Shown one piece after another: positions 6,579-15,764 of a DNA stretch of 42,731 nt. The notes beneath the pieces are model-generated. The model did no database searches. It was not told the origin of the DNA and worked only from the letters and a program-made list of their open reading frames with translations. Positions within the stretch are counted from its first letter, which is position 1; every line of letters starts with the position of its first letter. Position numbers and translations under genes: made by a program. This stretch comes from an uncultured Erysipelotrichaceae bacterium. GTDB lineage: Bacteria > Bacillota_I > Bacilli_A > RFN20 > CAG-826. Location of the stretch: positions 1 to 42,731 of the forward strand of contig CADBXE010000011.1 in NCBI GenBank assembly GCA_902798595.1, written 5' to 3'.

Positions 6579-8600
6579 TTACTTTTTACCTCCTTTTTTC
6601 TTTGCAGCGTGTTCTCTTGCTTCTTTTAAGACTTCTTCGGAATGTTGTTCCATTTCAAGTTCAGTAGAAGCTTTAGCCACTGTATGTGTTTCAAGTGGAT
6701 TGCTGATATTGGAAATATCTTCTTTATCTTGCGCTTTATTTTTCTTAGCGGCTCTTTCTTTATGAGCGGCTAAAGAAGCTTCAATACGAGTTTTAACAAT
6801 GGTTGGCATTTCCACTTTTGGAGCACGTGGATCAAGTAACCATGTGGCTGCGTAGTGAGTATCACTAATCTTGAATAAAGGTGGCTCTTTCTTGAAGTCA
6901 ATCTTCATCGCATATTTACTACGTAAAGCGAAGGCATCACCCTTTGGAGGATAGATAAGGTTTGGTGGAGTGCCAGGAATGGCGTCCAATCTTTCTTTAC
7001 TATCAACGTCTGGGATAGATGATAATAACGCCCAAGTATATGGATGTTTTGGATCATAGAAGATTTCTTCTTCTTTGCCGTATTCAACAATCTTACCAGC
7101 GTACATAACGGCCACGCGGTCCGCCATATTAGCAACGACACCCAAGTCGTGGGTAATGAAGATAACGGAAATGTTTCTTTCCGCTTTTAAGCGGTTAATA
7201 AGTTCAAGGATTTGCGCTTGAATGGTGACGTCTAACGCTGTTGTTGGTTCGTCACAGATTAAGATGTCTGGGTCGGCAGTTAAGGCAATAGCGATAACGA
7301 TACGTTGTCTCATACCACCTGAGAATTCAAATGGATATTGTCTGAATCTGGCGGCTGGGTTAGGAATACCAACCTCTTCCATAATCTTAAGCGCTCTTTC
7401 TCTTGCTTCAGATTTTGTAATTTTTGTCTTAGAAATGTATGTACGTTCAGCTTCGTGAGCTTTCTTAGCACATTCTCTGTTAAGTTTAGCAAATTCTGGA
7501 GCGTATTCATCGTTAATAGCTTTGATCTTTCTTGCTTGTTCTTCTTTTTCAATGCCAAGGGCTTCCACTGCTGCAACTTTAGCGGCTTTTTCCGCTTTAA
7601 GGGCGTTAAGTGGCGCGTACGCTTCCGCTAATTTTTCTTGATATTCAGCGGCGAATTGAACCTTTGCTTCTGCCACTTGTTTATCCGCTTCTTTCTTCTT
7701 AGCTAAGTATTTAGCCTTAGCGTCAGCGATAAGTGGTTTATATTTAGCTTTTAATTCGCTCTTATTAGCGACATTGTTGGTCTTAGCTTCTTTAATCTTT
7801 TGATTGAATTCCGCTTTTAACTTAGCAATGTATTCTTTGTTTTCGCCTTTTTTAGCTTTAGCGTTTTCGCGAATCTCTTTCTTTTTAGCATCAAAGTTTT
7901 CTTTTGCGGCTTTGAAGGCAGCAGCCTTTTCAGCGTTAACATTAGCGAGCTTGACGGAGTCATCTTTTACTTCTTCTGCTAAAGATTTGTATTTGTGCTT
8001 AATTTGAACTTTTTCTAGACCGTAGTCTAATCTTAAGGCATAGAGGGCGCCATCTGTTTCGTTCTTAATAACGTTCTTCGCTCTTTCGAGTTCTTTTTTC
8101 TTTTCGCTCTTAAAGAATTTAACGGCTTCTTTGCCTTTATTTAATTCTCTGTTATATTCAGTAACCGCGTTTTTATAAGTAACAAACTCTTTAGCGACAA
8201 GATCATCTCTCATCTTCTTTAAACGGTTACCATTTAATAACATGGCTTCGGTAATTTGTTTACCGATACGCATAATTGGGTTTAATGATGATAATGGGTC
8301 TTGGAAGATCATACCAATCTTATGGCCTCTGATACGATGGAATTCATCTTCAGAAACCTTGGTTAAATCTTCGCCTTCATACATGATCGAACCATTAACG
8401 ATACGACCATTCGCGGCTAAGATACCCATGATGGTTTTACTGGTAACGGATTTACCGGAACCGGATTCACCAACGATACATAATGTTTCGCCCTTATATA
8501 AGTCAAAGGAAACACCTCTGACCGCTTGGACGTAACCATGGTCTGTGGAGAAGTTGACTTGTAAGTCCTTAACGGATAATACGATTTCTTTGTTTTCCAT
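6579..8600 (-). CDS. oppD: OppD-like peptide ABC transporter ATPase with ~270-residue coiled-coil insertion
   Basis: Typical OppD proteins have about 330-360 residues; this one has 673. Walker A is GESGSGKS (about 44-51), the Q-loop FQDP (about 99-102), the signature FSGG (about 426-429), Walker B ILICDEP (about 446-452) and the H-loop FITHDLG. About residues 127-395, between Q-loop and signature, are an Ala/Lys/Glu-rich insertion with long heptad-like runs, almost free of Pro and Gly. The C terminus keeps the family framework (KKEPPLF, THYAATWLL), but all four usual cluster cysteines are replaced. A further Lys/Glu-rich tail of about 80 residues ends the protein. The ATG is 1 base after the oppC stop, with AAAGGAG upstream. 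Confidence 0.92.
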   Translation of the reverse strand: MENKEIVLSVKDLQVNFSTDHGYVQAVRGVSFDLYKGETLCIVGESGSGKSVTSKTIMGILAANGRIVNGSIMYEGEDLTKVSEDEFHRIRGHKIGMIFQDPLSSLNPIMRIGKQITEAMLLNGNRLKKMRDDLVAKEFVTYKNAVTEYNRELNKGKEAVKFFKSEKKKELERAKNVIKNETDGALYALRLDYGLEKVQIKHKYKSLAEEVKDDSVKLANVNAEKAAAFKAAKENFDAKKKEIRENAKAKKGENKEYIAKLKAEFNQKIKEAKTNNVANKSELKAKYKPLIADAKAKYLAKKKEADKQVAEAKVQFAAEYQEKLAEAYAPLNALKAEKAAKVAAVEALGIEKEEQARKIKAINDEYAPEFAKLNRECAKKAHEAERTYISKTKITKSEARERALKIMEEVGIPNPAARFRQYPFEFSGGMRQRIVIAIALTADPDILICDEPTTALDVTIQAQILELINRLKAERNISVIFITHDLGVVANMADRVAVMYAGKIVEYGKEEEIFYDPKHPYTWALLSSIPDVDSKERLDAIPGTPPNLIYPPKGDAFALRSKYAMKIDFKKEPPLFKISDTHYAATWLLDPRAPKVEMPTIVKTRIEASLAAHKERAAKKNKAQDKEDISNISNPLETHTVAKASTELEMEQHSEEVLKEAREHAAKKKGGKK

Positions 8601-8601
8601 A

Positions 8602-10752
8602 TTATTCTTCTCCTTTCAAACTTGGGTTGAACGCATCTCTTAAGCCGTTACCGAATAAGTTGAAGGAAATCATCACTAACGCGATAACGACCGCTGGGAA
8701 AATTAATAAGTAAGGGTTGGTAAATAATTCGGATTGGTTATCGGACAAGATAACACCCAATGAGGAAAGACCTCTTAAACCTAAACCCAAGTAAGCGATA
8801 TTAGCTTCTAAGAAGATAACGCTTGGAATCATTAAGATAGAACCAGTAATGATTGTACCTAAACCGTTAGGTAAGATGTGCTTGTAAATAAGTCTGGCAT
8901 CAGAAGCACCTAATGTACGTGACGCAAGAACATATTCACGTCCTCTAAATCTATAGAACTGTGTTCTTGTTCGAGCAGCAGGTCCAATCCAGTTAACCGC
9001 ACATAAGGCAATCGCGAATGTGAGGAATCCTTGACCGAAGTGAAGGATGATAAGTGTCATCATAACGAACCATGGAATACCAGCGATAATATCGACGATT
9101 CTTTCCATGACTAAGTCGACAGTACCACCGAAGTAGCCGGAGACAGAACCCCAAATCAAACCAAACGTGAAACAGACTAAGAAGGCCACAACACCAAGGA
9201 TTAAGGAAGTTCTTAGACCTTCGAAGACATATTTGAGCATGTCTTTACCGTTTTTATCTGTACCCATTAAGTAAATCGGTGCTTTATCATAGCCATTGTA
9301 CTTATATTGATAGACGCTGGCTTTAACTTGTAAGTTACCTTGGCCGTCGTTACCATAGAAGTCACTGACCACGAGTTCTCTGACAAGTGGGCATTTTTCT
9401 TTGTTTAAAATCTTACATGTGAAGGTGTCTTCTTTGAGGAAGAAGCCTGGATTATCACCACCATCAACATATTCAAGAGTTTTATAACCTTCGGCATCTC
9501 TAAAGGAGACCCAACCATAATCCTCATAGTCTAATAATTTAAGAATAGAGAAGTTATTGAATTCCTTAATACCAAATTTAGCATCATATGTATCGTAAAC
9601 AAACGAACAGAAGTGAGCTTTGGCTAAGTACACTAATCTTTGACCAGTACTGCTCCAATATTCATATTCATCTTCGACTTTCTTAGTTAATGCTTTAGTG
9701 GCATCGGAGAAAGACATATCTTCAAACATCTTTTTGATTGTCTTATCAGTGGATTCGCTTTCAAAAGCAATGGCTCTAATCAAAGTACAGACGTTTTTAG
9801 CGTGATGCTTGGTTTCCATTCTGACTGAGAATGTGGCGTTTTCGAACAAATCTTTGCCTGTTTGTTCTTTGATGATTTTGCCGATATCGACTTTATCTTG
9901 TTTTAAAGAAGCAACTGCACTACCGATGTTATGAACTTTCGCGTAGTCCACTAATTTGACTTCCTTTTCAACTTCGTTATCATCAGCGTCTTTTTCGGTA
10001 TAGGTGAAATAGAAAGCTGAATCATCAATTTCATAGTTATCTGGATAACCAAGGTTTTCTTTACCTTCAATCACTCTAATCTTTTCAACGTCGTATGTAT
10101 CAAAGACAGAGAGGTATAAATTGTCATCCAAAGATAATGCTGGAATGGTCTTTGTCGCAAAGGAAACAATTTCATTCATTGGATCAGTTCTTAAATAACC
10201 AAACTGGATAAAGCCTTCTTTAGCGAAGTCGCCATTGGAAAGACTATTTGTGTATTTTTCTTCGGTGAATTTCTTCTTACTAATTGCGCTTCTTTGTGGG
10301 AAGGACTTGGAAGATGGCCACCAGTATTCTTGTTTTTCTTCTTCTGTTTTAGCGTCTGGCTTAGCGCTGACGTCAACAGCGATATCTGTGTATTTAACAG
10401 TGCCATCCCAGAATCCTGTACCCGCTTTAAATAGCTTTGGTGCGAGGTATGTCTCGTTAGCGCTGTTTGGATTCTTATCACTTAAGTCACTCTTATCAAA
10501 GATTGGGACTAAGAAGGAGAGGAGTAATAAGCCACCTAAGATGTAAGCCGCAACAACGGATGATTTGTTCTTACTGAATCTCTTTAATGAGTCTTTTAAG
10601 AATGTTGTTGGTCTTGTTTGGAATTTTTGTTCATGAACCGAAGAATCTACTTCAGTAAGAGTGAAGTCATCGTTGGTGATTTCTTTATCTTCAACAATTT
10701 CTCCAGCAACTGGGGTCTCATCTAATAGTTCGAAATCTTTATCTTCTAACAT
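8602..10752 (-). CDS. oppC: OppC-like peptide permease with ~400-residue extracytoplasmic insertion
   Basis: This permease has 716 residues; family members usually have about 300. A cytosolic acidic N terminus leads to TM1 (about 66-85). The usual short loop before the conserved GTDKNGKDML motif is expanded to about 400 residues (about 86-491). Five more membrane helices follow, with the EAA-type ATPase contact loop REYVLASRTLGAS (about 600-612). The insertion lies on the same side as the binding protein and could form an external vestibule or contact OppA. The open frame extends to 10788, but the ATG at 10750-10752 begins 1 base after the oppB stop with GGGGCGAAG upstream, so I prefer it. 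Confidence 0.9.
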   Translation of the reverse strand: MLEDKDFELLDETPVAGEIVEDKEITNDDFTLTEVDSSVHEQKFQTRPTTFLKDSLKRFSKNKSSVVAAYILGGLLLLSFLVPIFDKSDLSDKNPNSANETYLAPKLFKAGTGFWDGTVKYTDIAVDVSAKPDAKTEEEKQEYWWPSSKSFPQRSAISKKKFTEEKYTNSLSNGDFAKEGFIQFGYLRTDPMNEIVSFATKTIPALSLDDNLYLSVFDTYDVEKIRVIEGKENLGYPDNYEIDDSAFYFTYTEKDADDNEVEKEVKLVDYAKVHNIGSAVASLKQDKVDIGKIIKEQTGKDLFENATFSVRMETKHHAKNVCTLIRAIAFESESTDKTIKKMFEDMSFSDATKALTKKVEDEYEYWSSTGQRLVYLAKAHFCSFVYDTYDAKFGIKEFNNFSILKLLDYEDYGWVSFRDAEGYKTLEYVDGGDNPGFFLKEDTFTCKILNKEKCPLVRELVVSDFYGNDGQGNLQVKASVYQYKYNGYDKAPIYLMGTDKNGKDMLKYVFEGLRTSLILGVVAFLVCFTFGLIWGSVSGYFGGTVDLVMERIVDIIAGIPWFVMMTLIILHFGQGFLTFAIALCAVNWIGPAARTRTQFYRFRGREYVLASRTLGASDARLIYKHILPNGLGTIITGSILMIPSVIFLEANIAYLGLGLRGLSSLGVILSDNQSELFTNPYLLIFPAVVIALVMISFNLFGNGLRDAFNPSLKGEE

Positions 10753-10753
10753 A

Positions 10754-11806
10754 TTATTTCTTCGCCCCCATTCTAATTCTTGGATCAATGAATCCGTAAG
10801 ATAAGTCTAATAAGATACCGGCAAGTAAACCGAATGTAGTAAAGATTGCCATATCGACCATTAAGACGTTATAGTCAGGATTTGCTTGATTCAAAGATTC
10901 AATATACAAACTGCCAATGCCAGGAATGCCATACAATCTTTCCAAAATCATTGAACCACCGAAGATTCCTAAGAACTCGGAGAGAATCATTGGAAGAATT
11001 GGCACGAACGCATTTCTTAAAGCATGGCGGACAATTGCTTGGTTTTTAGTTAAACCTTTTGTTCTAGCTAACAAGAGGTATTCACTAGACATAACTTCAC
11101 ATAATTCCGCACGGATGTATCTTGTGTATGTACAAATAGAACCAAAAGCCATACTAAGAACAGGAATTATGAAAGCTTGGATTTTAATGGAAAGAGATTG
11201 ATCAGGTGTTGGCCATCTAGTTGGTAACCAACCAGTTTTGAAAGCCAAGAGATAGAGCATGAAAGAAATAAATACGAATCCAGGGATGGAAATGAAGACC
11301 ATAACTATTGTGGAAATTGCATGGTCGGTTAATGTATTTTTCTTTAAACCAGCGATAATGCCTAAAACAATACCTAAAGGAACTGATACGAAAATAGTCA
11401 CGATATTGATGGACATTGAGGTTGGTAAACGTGTAGCGATAATTGAAATCGCGGAAGCATTTGGTTTAATAGCGGTTGATCTACCCCAGTCCCATTTAGT
11501 CACGATATTGCCTAACCATGTGAAATATTGGTCCATGATTGGCTTAACGTAATAGTAATGTGGGTTTGGATCGACTTCACCCGGTTGAAACACTTTTAAC
11601 GGTTCACCATATTTAGGATTTGCTTGACTGAATTCAATAAAATACCCTAAATCAACTTGATCACTGTAGAAAGCGAAAACGACATTCTTATCTGGGGAAA
11701 AGACATCTCTAGGTGGGAGGGCTTTAACCAAGATAAAAGTCAACGTTAAAATGATAAAAGCTGTCAAAAATGCTAGAAGAATTCTTTTAATTGAATATTT
11801 TAACAT
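10754..11806 (-). CDS. oppB: OppB-like peptide permease
   Basis: The 350-residue protein has the BPD_transp_1 layout: TM1 at about 7-27, an external loop of about 90 residues, and five further helices. The EAA loop reads YLLLARTKGL-x-K-x-QAIVRHALRNAFVP, as in OppB and DppB. It forms the translocation pore with OppC. The frame stays open to 11863, but the ATG at 11804-11806 has a strong AAAGGAG site 6 bases upstream, and the residues before it do not resemble the family. It is the first gene of the oppBCDF operon, which has its own promoter (11846-11874). The external loop is somewhat longer than usual. Confidence 0.93.
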   Translation of the reverse strand: MLKYSIKRILLAFLTAFIILTLTFILVKALPPRDVFSPDKNVVFAFYSDQVDLGYFIEFSQANPKYGEPLKVFQPGEVDPNPHYYYVKPIMDQYFTWLGNIVTKWDWGRSTAIKPNASAISIIATRLPTSMSINIVTIFVSVPLGIVLGIIAGLKKNTLTDHAISTIVMVFISIPGFVFISFMLYLLAFKTGWLPTRWPTPDQSLSIKIQAFIIPVLSMAFGSICTYTRYIRAELCEVMSSEYLLLARTKGLTKNQAIVRHALRNAFVPILPMILSEFLGIFGGSMILERLYGIPGIGSLYIESLNQANPDYNVLMVDMAIFTTFGLLAGILLDLSYGFIDPRIRMGAKK

Positions 11807-11845
11807 TGCTTTCTCCTTTCCTGCGTTTAATATAAACGCTGCTAA

Positions 11846-11874
11846 ACTATACCACAATCGCAACCATTCTTCAA
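11846..11874 (-). promoter_or_regulatory. Promoter of oppBCDF
   Basis: TTGAAG (11869-11874) and TATAGT (11846-11851) on the minus strand are 17 bases apart. The mRNA would have a leader of about 35 bases with a good Shine-Dalgarno site. Confidence 0.7.
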
Positions 11875-11881
11875 GAATGGT
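11863..11881. promoter_or_regulatory. Perfect palindrome over the oppBCDF -35 box, probable operator
   Basis: ACCATTCTT-C-AAGAATGGT has perfect 9-base arms around one base and contains the -35 box of the oppB promoter. It has no T-tract and almost no loop, so it is not a terminator. It suits a dimeric repressor responding to peptide or amino-acid supply. No candidate regulator gene lies next to it. Confidence 0.6.
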
Positions 11882-11946
11882 GTCATTTAAAGCCTCCCCT
11901 AAACTTTAAATTTCTTATAATGATACAAAAATATCAAGATACACGC

Positions 11947-11978
11947 AAGAAAAAAGCGACGTCGATAAGACATCGCTT
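11947..11978 (-). terminator. Rho-independent terminator of the protease/lipoprotein operon
   Basis: A 10-bp stem (AAGCGATGTC / GACGTCGCTT) with a 5-base loop is followed by TTTTTTCTT. It ends the transcript 24 bases after the stop of the 778-residue lipoprotein gene and separates it from oppBCDF. Confidence 0.9.
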
Positions 11979-12001
11979 TATTTTAATTACTTGAGAGCCA
12001 A

Positions 12002-14338
12002 TTAGTCGTTAAGGAAATAGCTAGCTGCAGCAACAAGGAAGGTGATATATGTAGCTTTCTTGGAGCTGTTGTACTTAGCTGTGACTTGACAGCACAAGGA
12101 ACCATCAGGAGTTTGTGTTAAAGCAGTACCAACGCCATCGGTTTCACTTGGCTCATGGCCTGGAACATATGTTAGATATGTTGGGAATGAACCAGATTCT
12201 TCGATGAAGTATTCTAACACCATCGCGAGTTGACCTGTGTAATCGGCTGTGAAATATGTAATGGATTGACCAGCATAAACACCATCAGAAACTTTGGACA
12301 CATAGCCATATTGCGCTAAGGTTTCACCTGGAACTTGATAATCGTAAGAAGCACTAACGACATCGTAGATGAGTTCGAGTGGTGTTGTTGGGATTGGAGA
12401 TTGTGGTCTTGTGTAACTAACGATATCAAAAGCCATGCAGATATGACCACCAACGATGTAGTATTTGATATTAAATGCGAGACCATTGTCTTCGAGTTCA
12501 ACAGTGTAGACATCAATGTTATTGATTGTTTCTTTGGTATGCGCAATACTTCTGGCTTCGTATCTAGCCATAATATTTTCTAATTGAGCTGGTAAGAATG
12601 GAGTTTCTTTATTATCAGCTCCGGCTTTACCTGTACCAAATTCAAGAGAGAAGTCAACGATATTGTAACGTTCGCTGTATTCGTTGGCATATAAGTATGG
12701 GTTGTCAGCGGCATCATTCCAATAGAAGCAGTAGGCATCTTTATCAGTTGTGGCGATTGCTGGATATTCAACACCGTGCTGGAAATATGGGCCATCTTCA
12801 GATGGTGATGGTGCATGTAATTGGATATACGCTGCATAATCAGCGGCAAGGCCATACATGCCATCCATAACTGTGCCACCCTTTTGGTTGACAAATAGGC
12901 TTTGGCCAAATTTGCCCCAGCCAAACAATGGGAAGTTACAAGTTGTTGTAACAGCAAGTAATTTGCCTTCTTCATCTAAACCAATTGTTAAAACTTGGTA
13001 TCTGAAATAATTTGTGTTGTCGTTTGACCATCTAGCATATTGAAGAATATCAGAATCTTCAGCAAAGCCTAAGAATTCAACGTCATCACTCCAATCTTTA
13101 CCATTGGTTGTTAGATAAGAAGTCCATGCTTGCTTATAAACTGGATTACCTGCATCATCCATAACTGGTTTGCCATCGTCATCTAATGCTGGAACCATGA
13201 TATCTTCAATAGCGTCAGCATAGTCATTAAAGTCTGATCTCTTGACTCTGAAATCTGATCTAGCTTCAATCCATTGAACCTCTTTTTCTGCTGGGTTGGT
13301 TTCGCTTGCAATACCACCTTGAACTAATTCAAAGCTTAAGAAATATGGAAGAGCGAATAATAAATCTGTATCTTTGTCAGGATCAGCGTTGTACCAAGCT
13401 GCTTTTTCTGCGTCTGTCCAGTCTGCTTTGTAGACATTGACTTTGAATTCAGCAGTATCAGCACCGACTGTAACGGTAATTGTCTTTTCACCGACTGTTT
13501 CGGAATCGAAGCCAGAGAGTTGATAAGCACCTTCGGCTAATGGAACTTGTGTGCCATCAGCGAATCTTTGAGCAACCACTAAACCTGTGGCGTCAAATGC
13601 ATCACCGATTGCGTATCTAACTTTCTTTGGAGCAGTGACAGCAATACCCTCTTTACCGATAACTGTAACAGCAAATGTTGCAGTCTTTTCTTGGTATGTA
13701 ACTGTAATTGTTTGTGCACCACTGACGTTGGTATCAAAACCAGATAATGCGTATGCGTCCGCGGCTAAATCTTCTTTTTTACCATTGTTATAAACGGCTT
13801 TAACTTGTAAACCAGCGGCATCAAATGCATCACCGGCATAGTAAGTTTTCTTTGTTGGTTCGGCAGCAATTTCAATTCCTGTCAAGACAACAGCTTCAAC
13901 GTTAACTTTGAATGACGCAGTCTTTGACATGAATGTAACTGTGACTGTTTTTTCACCGGCTGTTTCGGAATCGAAGCCAGAGAGTTGATAACCAGAGGCT
14001 AAATCTTCTTCGCCTGTGTTATAAATAGCTTTGACCTTTAAACCAGTGGCATCAAATGCATCACCAACGAAATAATTTTTCTTTGTTGGTTCGGCCTCAA
14101 TGCGAATGCCTTCAAGGGTTTTTACAACTTGTGAGCTTGAAGAAGTTGATGTGCTTGTTGGAACACTTGTTGGCGCACTTGTTGGTGCGTCAGATGTTGG
14201 ATTACTTGATGGTTCGGAAACTGGATTTTTAGATTGTGAATCTGATGCACTACTGGTAGTTTTTGTGCCAGTGCCACAACCCGCTAAAACGGAAATAGCT
14301 AATCCAGAAAGAACGAGTAATGTTTTAAGTTTTCTCAT
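12002..14338 (-). CDS. Lipoprotein with three Big_3 Ig-like repeats, unknown C-terminal domain
   Basis: The 778-residue protein has a signal peptide with lipobox LAGC (Cys21) and a Ser/Thr/Pro-rich linker. Three Ig-like repeats follow at about 75-150, 151-228 and 229-304. Each has the pattern G-I-x-A-x-P-T-K-K-x-Y, GDAFDATGL and LSGFD, matching the bacterial Ig-like group 3 (Big_3) family found in surface proteins. The remaining about 470 residues are acidic and rich in Tyr and Asp; I recognise no family. It sits between a second lipoprotein and oppBCDF, has a possible promoter of its own (14378-14405) and has only a weak AGAAGG ribosome site. A role in binding substrate or carbohydrate at the surface is a guess. 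Confidence 0.85.
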   Translation of the reverse strand: MRKLKTLLVLSGLAISVLAGCGTGTKTTSSASDSQSKNPVSEPSSNPTSDAPTSAPTSVPTSTSTSSSSQVVKTLEGIRIEAEPTKKNYFVGDAFDATGLKVKAIYNTGEEDLASGYQLSGFDSETAGEKTVTVTFMSKTASFKVNVEAVVLTGIEIAAEPTKKTYYAGDAFDAAGLQVKAVYNNGKKEDLAADAYALSGFDTNVSGAQTITVTYQEKTATFAVTVIGKEGIAVTAPKKVRYAIGDAFDATGLVVAQRFADGTQVPLAEGAYQLSGFDSETVGEKTITVTVGADTAEFKVNVYKADWTDAEKAAWYNADPDKDTDLLFALPYFLSFELVQGGIASETNPAEKEVQWIEARSDFRVKRSDFNDYADAIEDIMVPALDDDGKPVMDDAGNPVYKQAWTSYLTTNGKDWSDDVEFLGFAEDSDILQYARWSNDNTNYFRYQVLTIGLDEEGKLLAVTTTCNFPLFGWGKFGQSLFVNQKGGTVMDGMYGLAADYAAYIQLHAPSPSEDGPYFQHGVEYPAIATTDKDAYCFYWNDAADNPYLYANEYSERYNIVDFSLEFGTGKAGADNKETPFLPAQLENIMARYEARSIAHTKETINNIDVYTVELEDNGLAFNIKYYIVGGHICMAFDIVSYTRPQSPIPTTPLELIYDVVSASYDYQVPGETLAQYGYVSKVSDGVYAGQSITYFTADYTGQLAMVLEYFIEESGSFPTYLTYVPGHEPSETDGVGTALTQTPDGSLCCQVTAKYNSSKKATYITFLVAAASYFLND
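13494..13992. repeat. Near-identical DNA segments within Ig-like repeats 1 and 3
   Basis: The segments starting at about 13496 and about 13961 share more than 25 identical bases, encoding the end of the motif LSGFDSET. The repeat-2 copy differs. Two distant repeats that match better than neighbours suggest recent duplication or gene conversion. Confidence 0.6.
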
Positions 14339-14377
14339 TTTTAAAACCTTCTTTCTTAGAAAATAAATTTTGCTTTT

Positions 14378-14405
14378 ATAATACGCTCTTTTTTCTAAAG
14401 GTCAA
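14378..14405 (-). promoter_or_regulatory. Possible internal promoter before the 778-residue lipoprotein gene
   Basis: TTGACC (14400-14405) and TATTAT (14378-14383) on the minus strand are 16 bases apart. The -35 box lies in the last codons of the upstream lipoprotein gene. This would let the downstream gene be expressed apart from the protease operon. Confidence 0.5.
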
Positions 14406-15750
14406 ATAAGTTATCAACTTCATTGTATCCTTTATCTTGTTCAGCATTTGGAATGAAGATGAATTTATCTCTGTTATTTTCTGTGATTCTTTCAAAAGTA
14501 TGATCGATATCTAGAACTTCTTCGTATTCATCACCATCGAATGCATATGTTGTGGTAGCGTGGTTATAAAAACCTAACAACTGATTATTTCTAACGGTGA
14601 AATATAAGTTGTAAATGGTTTTCATTTTTGTTCCATAAGGAATACCATTTCTTTCTTCGTCTTCTTGGTCGGCTGGGTCATCAAATGTAACTTTGCAGTT
14701 GAAGAAAACTGTATCCTTAATAGCGGATTCTTCTTCATCATAGAAAACGCCCCATGCACTTCTAAACACATTGCTATAGTTAGCAGTTGCGTATTCAATA
14801 ACACCATCTAACTTGGCATTATTCACTGTGTTGATAAAGAAGTCTCTACCACCTGAGAACATGTTGTCTAAAATCTCTAAAATTGGAGTAACTCTTGGTT
14901 GACCCATATAAGAAGTTGTAGAGATAGGGAAATGTGTTTTCACACCAGCGATATCATGATAAAGGTTTGTATCATAGTATTCATTGTTGTGGAAAATCCA
15001 TTCGTAATCTTTGAAAGAAATTGCACCATTGTCTGTTTTAACTTCGCCATCTGTTTCATAAATGCGGAAATAGGCTTCATCGTAACTAGCAACGGTGTTT
15101 TGGTCCCACGCTGAGTACATGTGGAGACTACCGTTTTTGTAGATTCTCTTTTCGTACAATTCGTGGTCAACAGCTTCTTTTAAGGTAAGTTCATCAACCG
15201 CACTTAAGGCTGTAAAAACAGGTTTAGCAACTCTTTCTCTAACGTTTTCAAAAACGTAGACAGGAATTTCTTGTTTGAGATTTGGACGATCCTTATCGGT
15301 CACCTCAAGAATCGTTTCGCCTTGGGCAACGCCAGAGACATTACCTTGTTCGTCAACTGCGGCAATATTTTCATCTTTAATTTTAAACGCGAGATTATTA
15401 GCTGGGCTAAGTGCGCGTGCTAAACCTCTAACGTTTTGAGAGATATCATTGCCATCTCTGTTGTTGACGGTGACTGAAATGTATCTGTGGTTGAGGAGCA
15501 GTTCGTTACCGAAAACTGCTTCCTCTTTAATATCAATTTCTGATTCCTTGTTAGGAATAACAATGTCTGTGTTATCTGGAGCGGAAGGACCTTGTGAGGT
15601 CGATGGCGCAGCAGAAGTAGATGATGGAATTGAGGATGGAATTGAGGATTCTGGAGCCTCAGTAGATGCTGTTGAGGATGTTTTAGTACCGCATGCAGCA
15701 AGAGAAGCGATGGATACTAATGAAAGGAATAGAACTTTATTCAATTTCAT
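14395..15750 (-). CDS. Lipoprotein with Ig-like (Big_2) domain, unknown function
   Basis: The 451-residue protein has a signal peptide with lipobox LAAC (Cys20) and a Ser/Pro/Thr-rich linker. A region at about 85-170 matches the Big_2 type: IAAVDEQGNVSGVAQGETIL is the diagnostic stretch. The remaining about 270 residues are acidic and Asn/Tyr-rich, with no recognised family. The gene starts 14 bases after the OppA gene with an AAGGAGG site, so it belongs to the protease-OppA operon. The Ig-like domain also occurs in OppA next door, which suggests that both sit in the same surface layer. Confidence 0.85.
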   Translation of the reverse strand: MKLNKVLFLSLVSIASLAACGTKTSSTASTEAPESSIPSSIPSSTSAAPSTSQGPSAPDNTDIVIPNKESEIDIKEEAVFGNELLLNHRYISVTVNNRDGNDISQNVRGLARALSPANNLAFKIKDENIAAVDEQGNVSGVAQGETILEVTDKDRPNLKQEIPVYVFENVRERVAKPVFTALSAVDELTLKEAVDHELYEKRIYKNGSLHMYSAWDQNTVASYDEAYFRIYETDGEVKTDNGAISFKDYEWIFHNNEYYDTNLYHDIAGVKTHFPISTTSYMGQPRVTPILEILDNMFSGGRDFFINTVNNAKLDGVIEYATANYSNVFRSAWGVFYDEEESAIKDTVFFNCKVTFDDPADQEDEERNGIPYGTKMKTIYNLYFTVRNNQLLGFYNHATTTYAFDGDEYEEVLDIDHTFERITENNRDKFIFIPNAEQDKGYNEVDNLFDL

Positions 15751-15764
15751 GGTTTGCTTCCTCC

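Noticed and set aside
10753..10788. Longer start (10788) for oppC and longer start (11863) for oppB
   Set aside because: The internal ATGs at 10752 and 11806 have better ribosome sites, and the extra residues do not resemble the families; the longer oppC would also overlap oppB.
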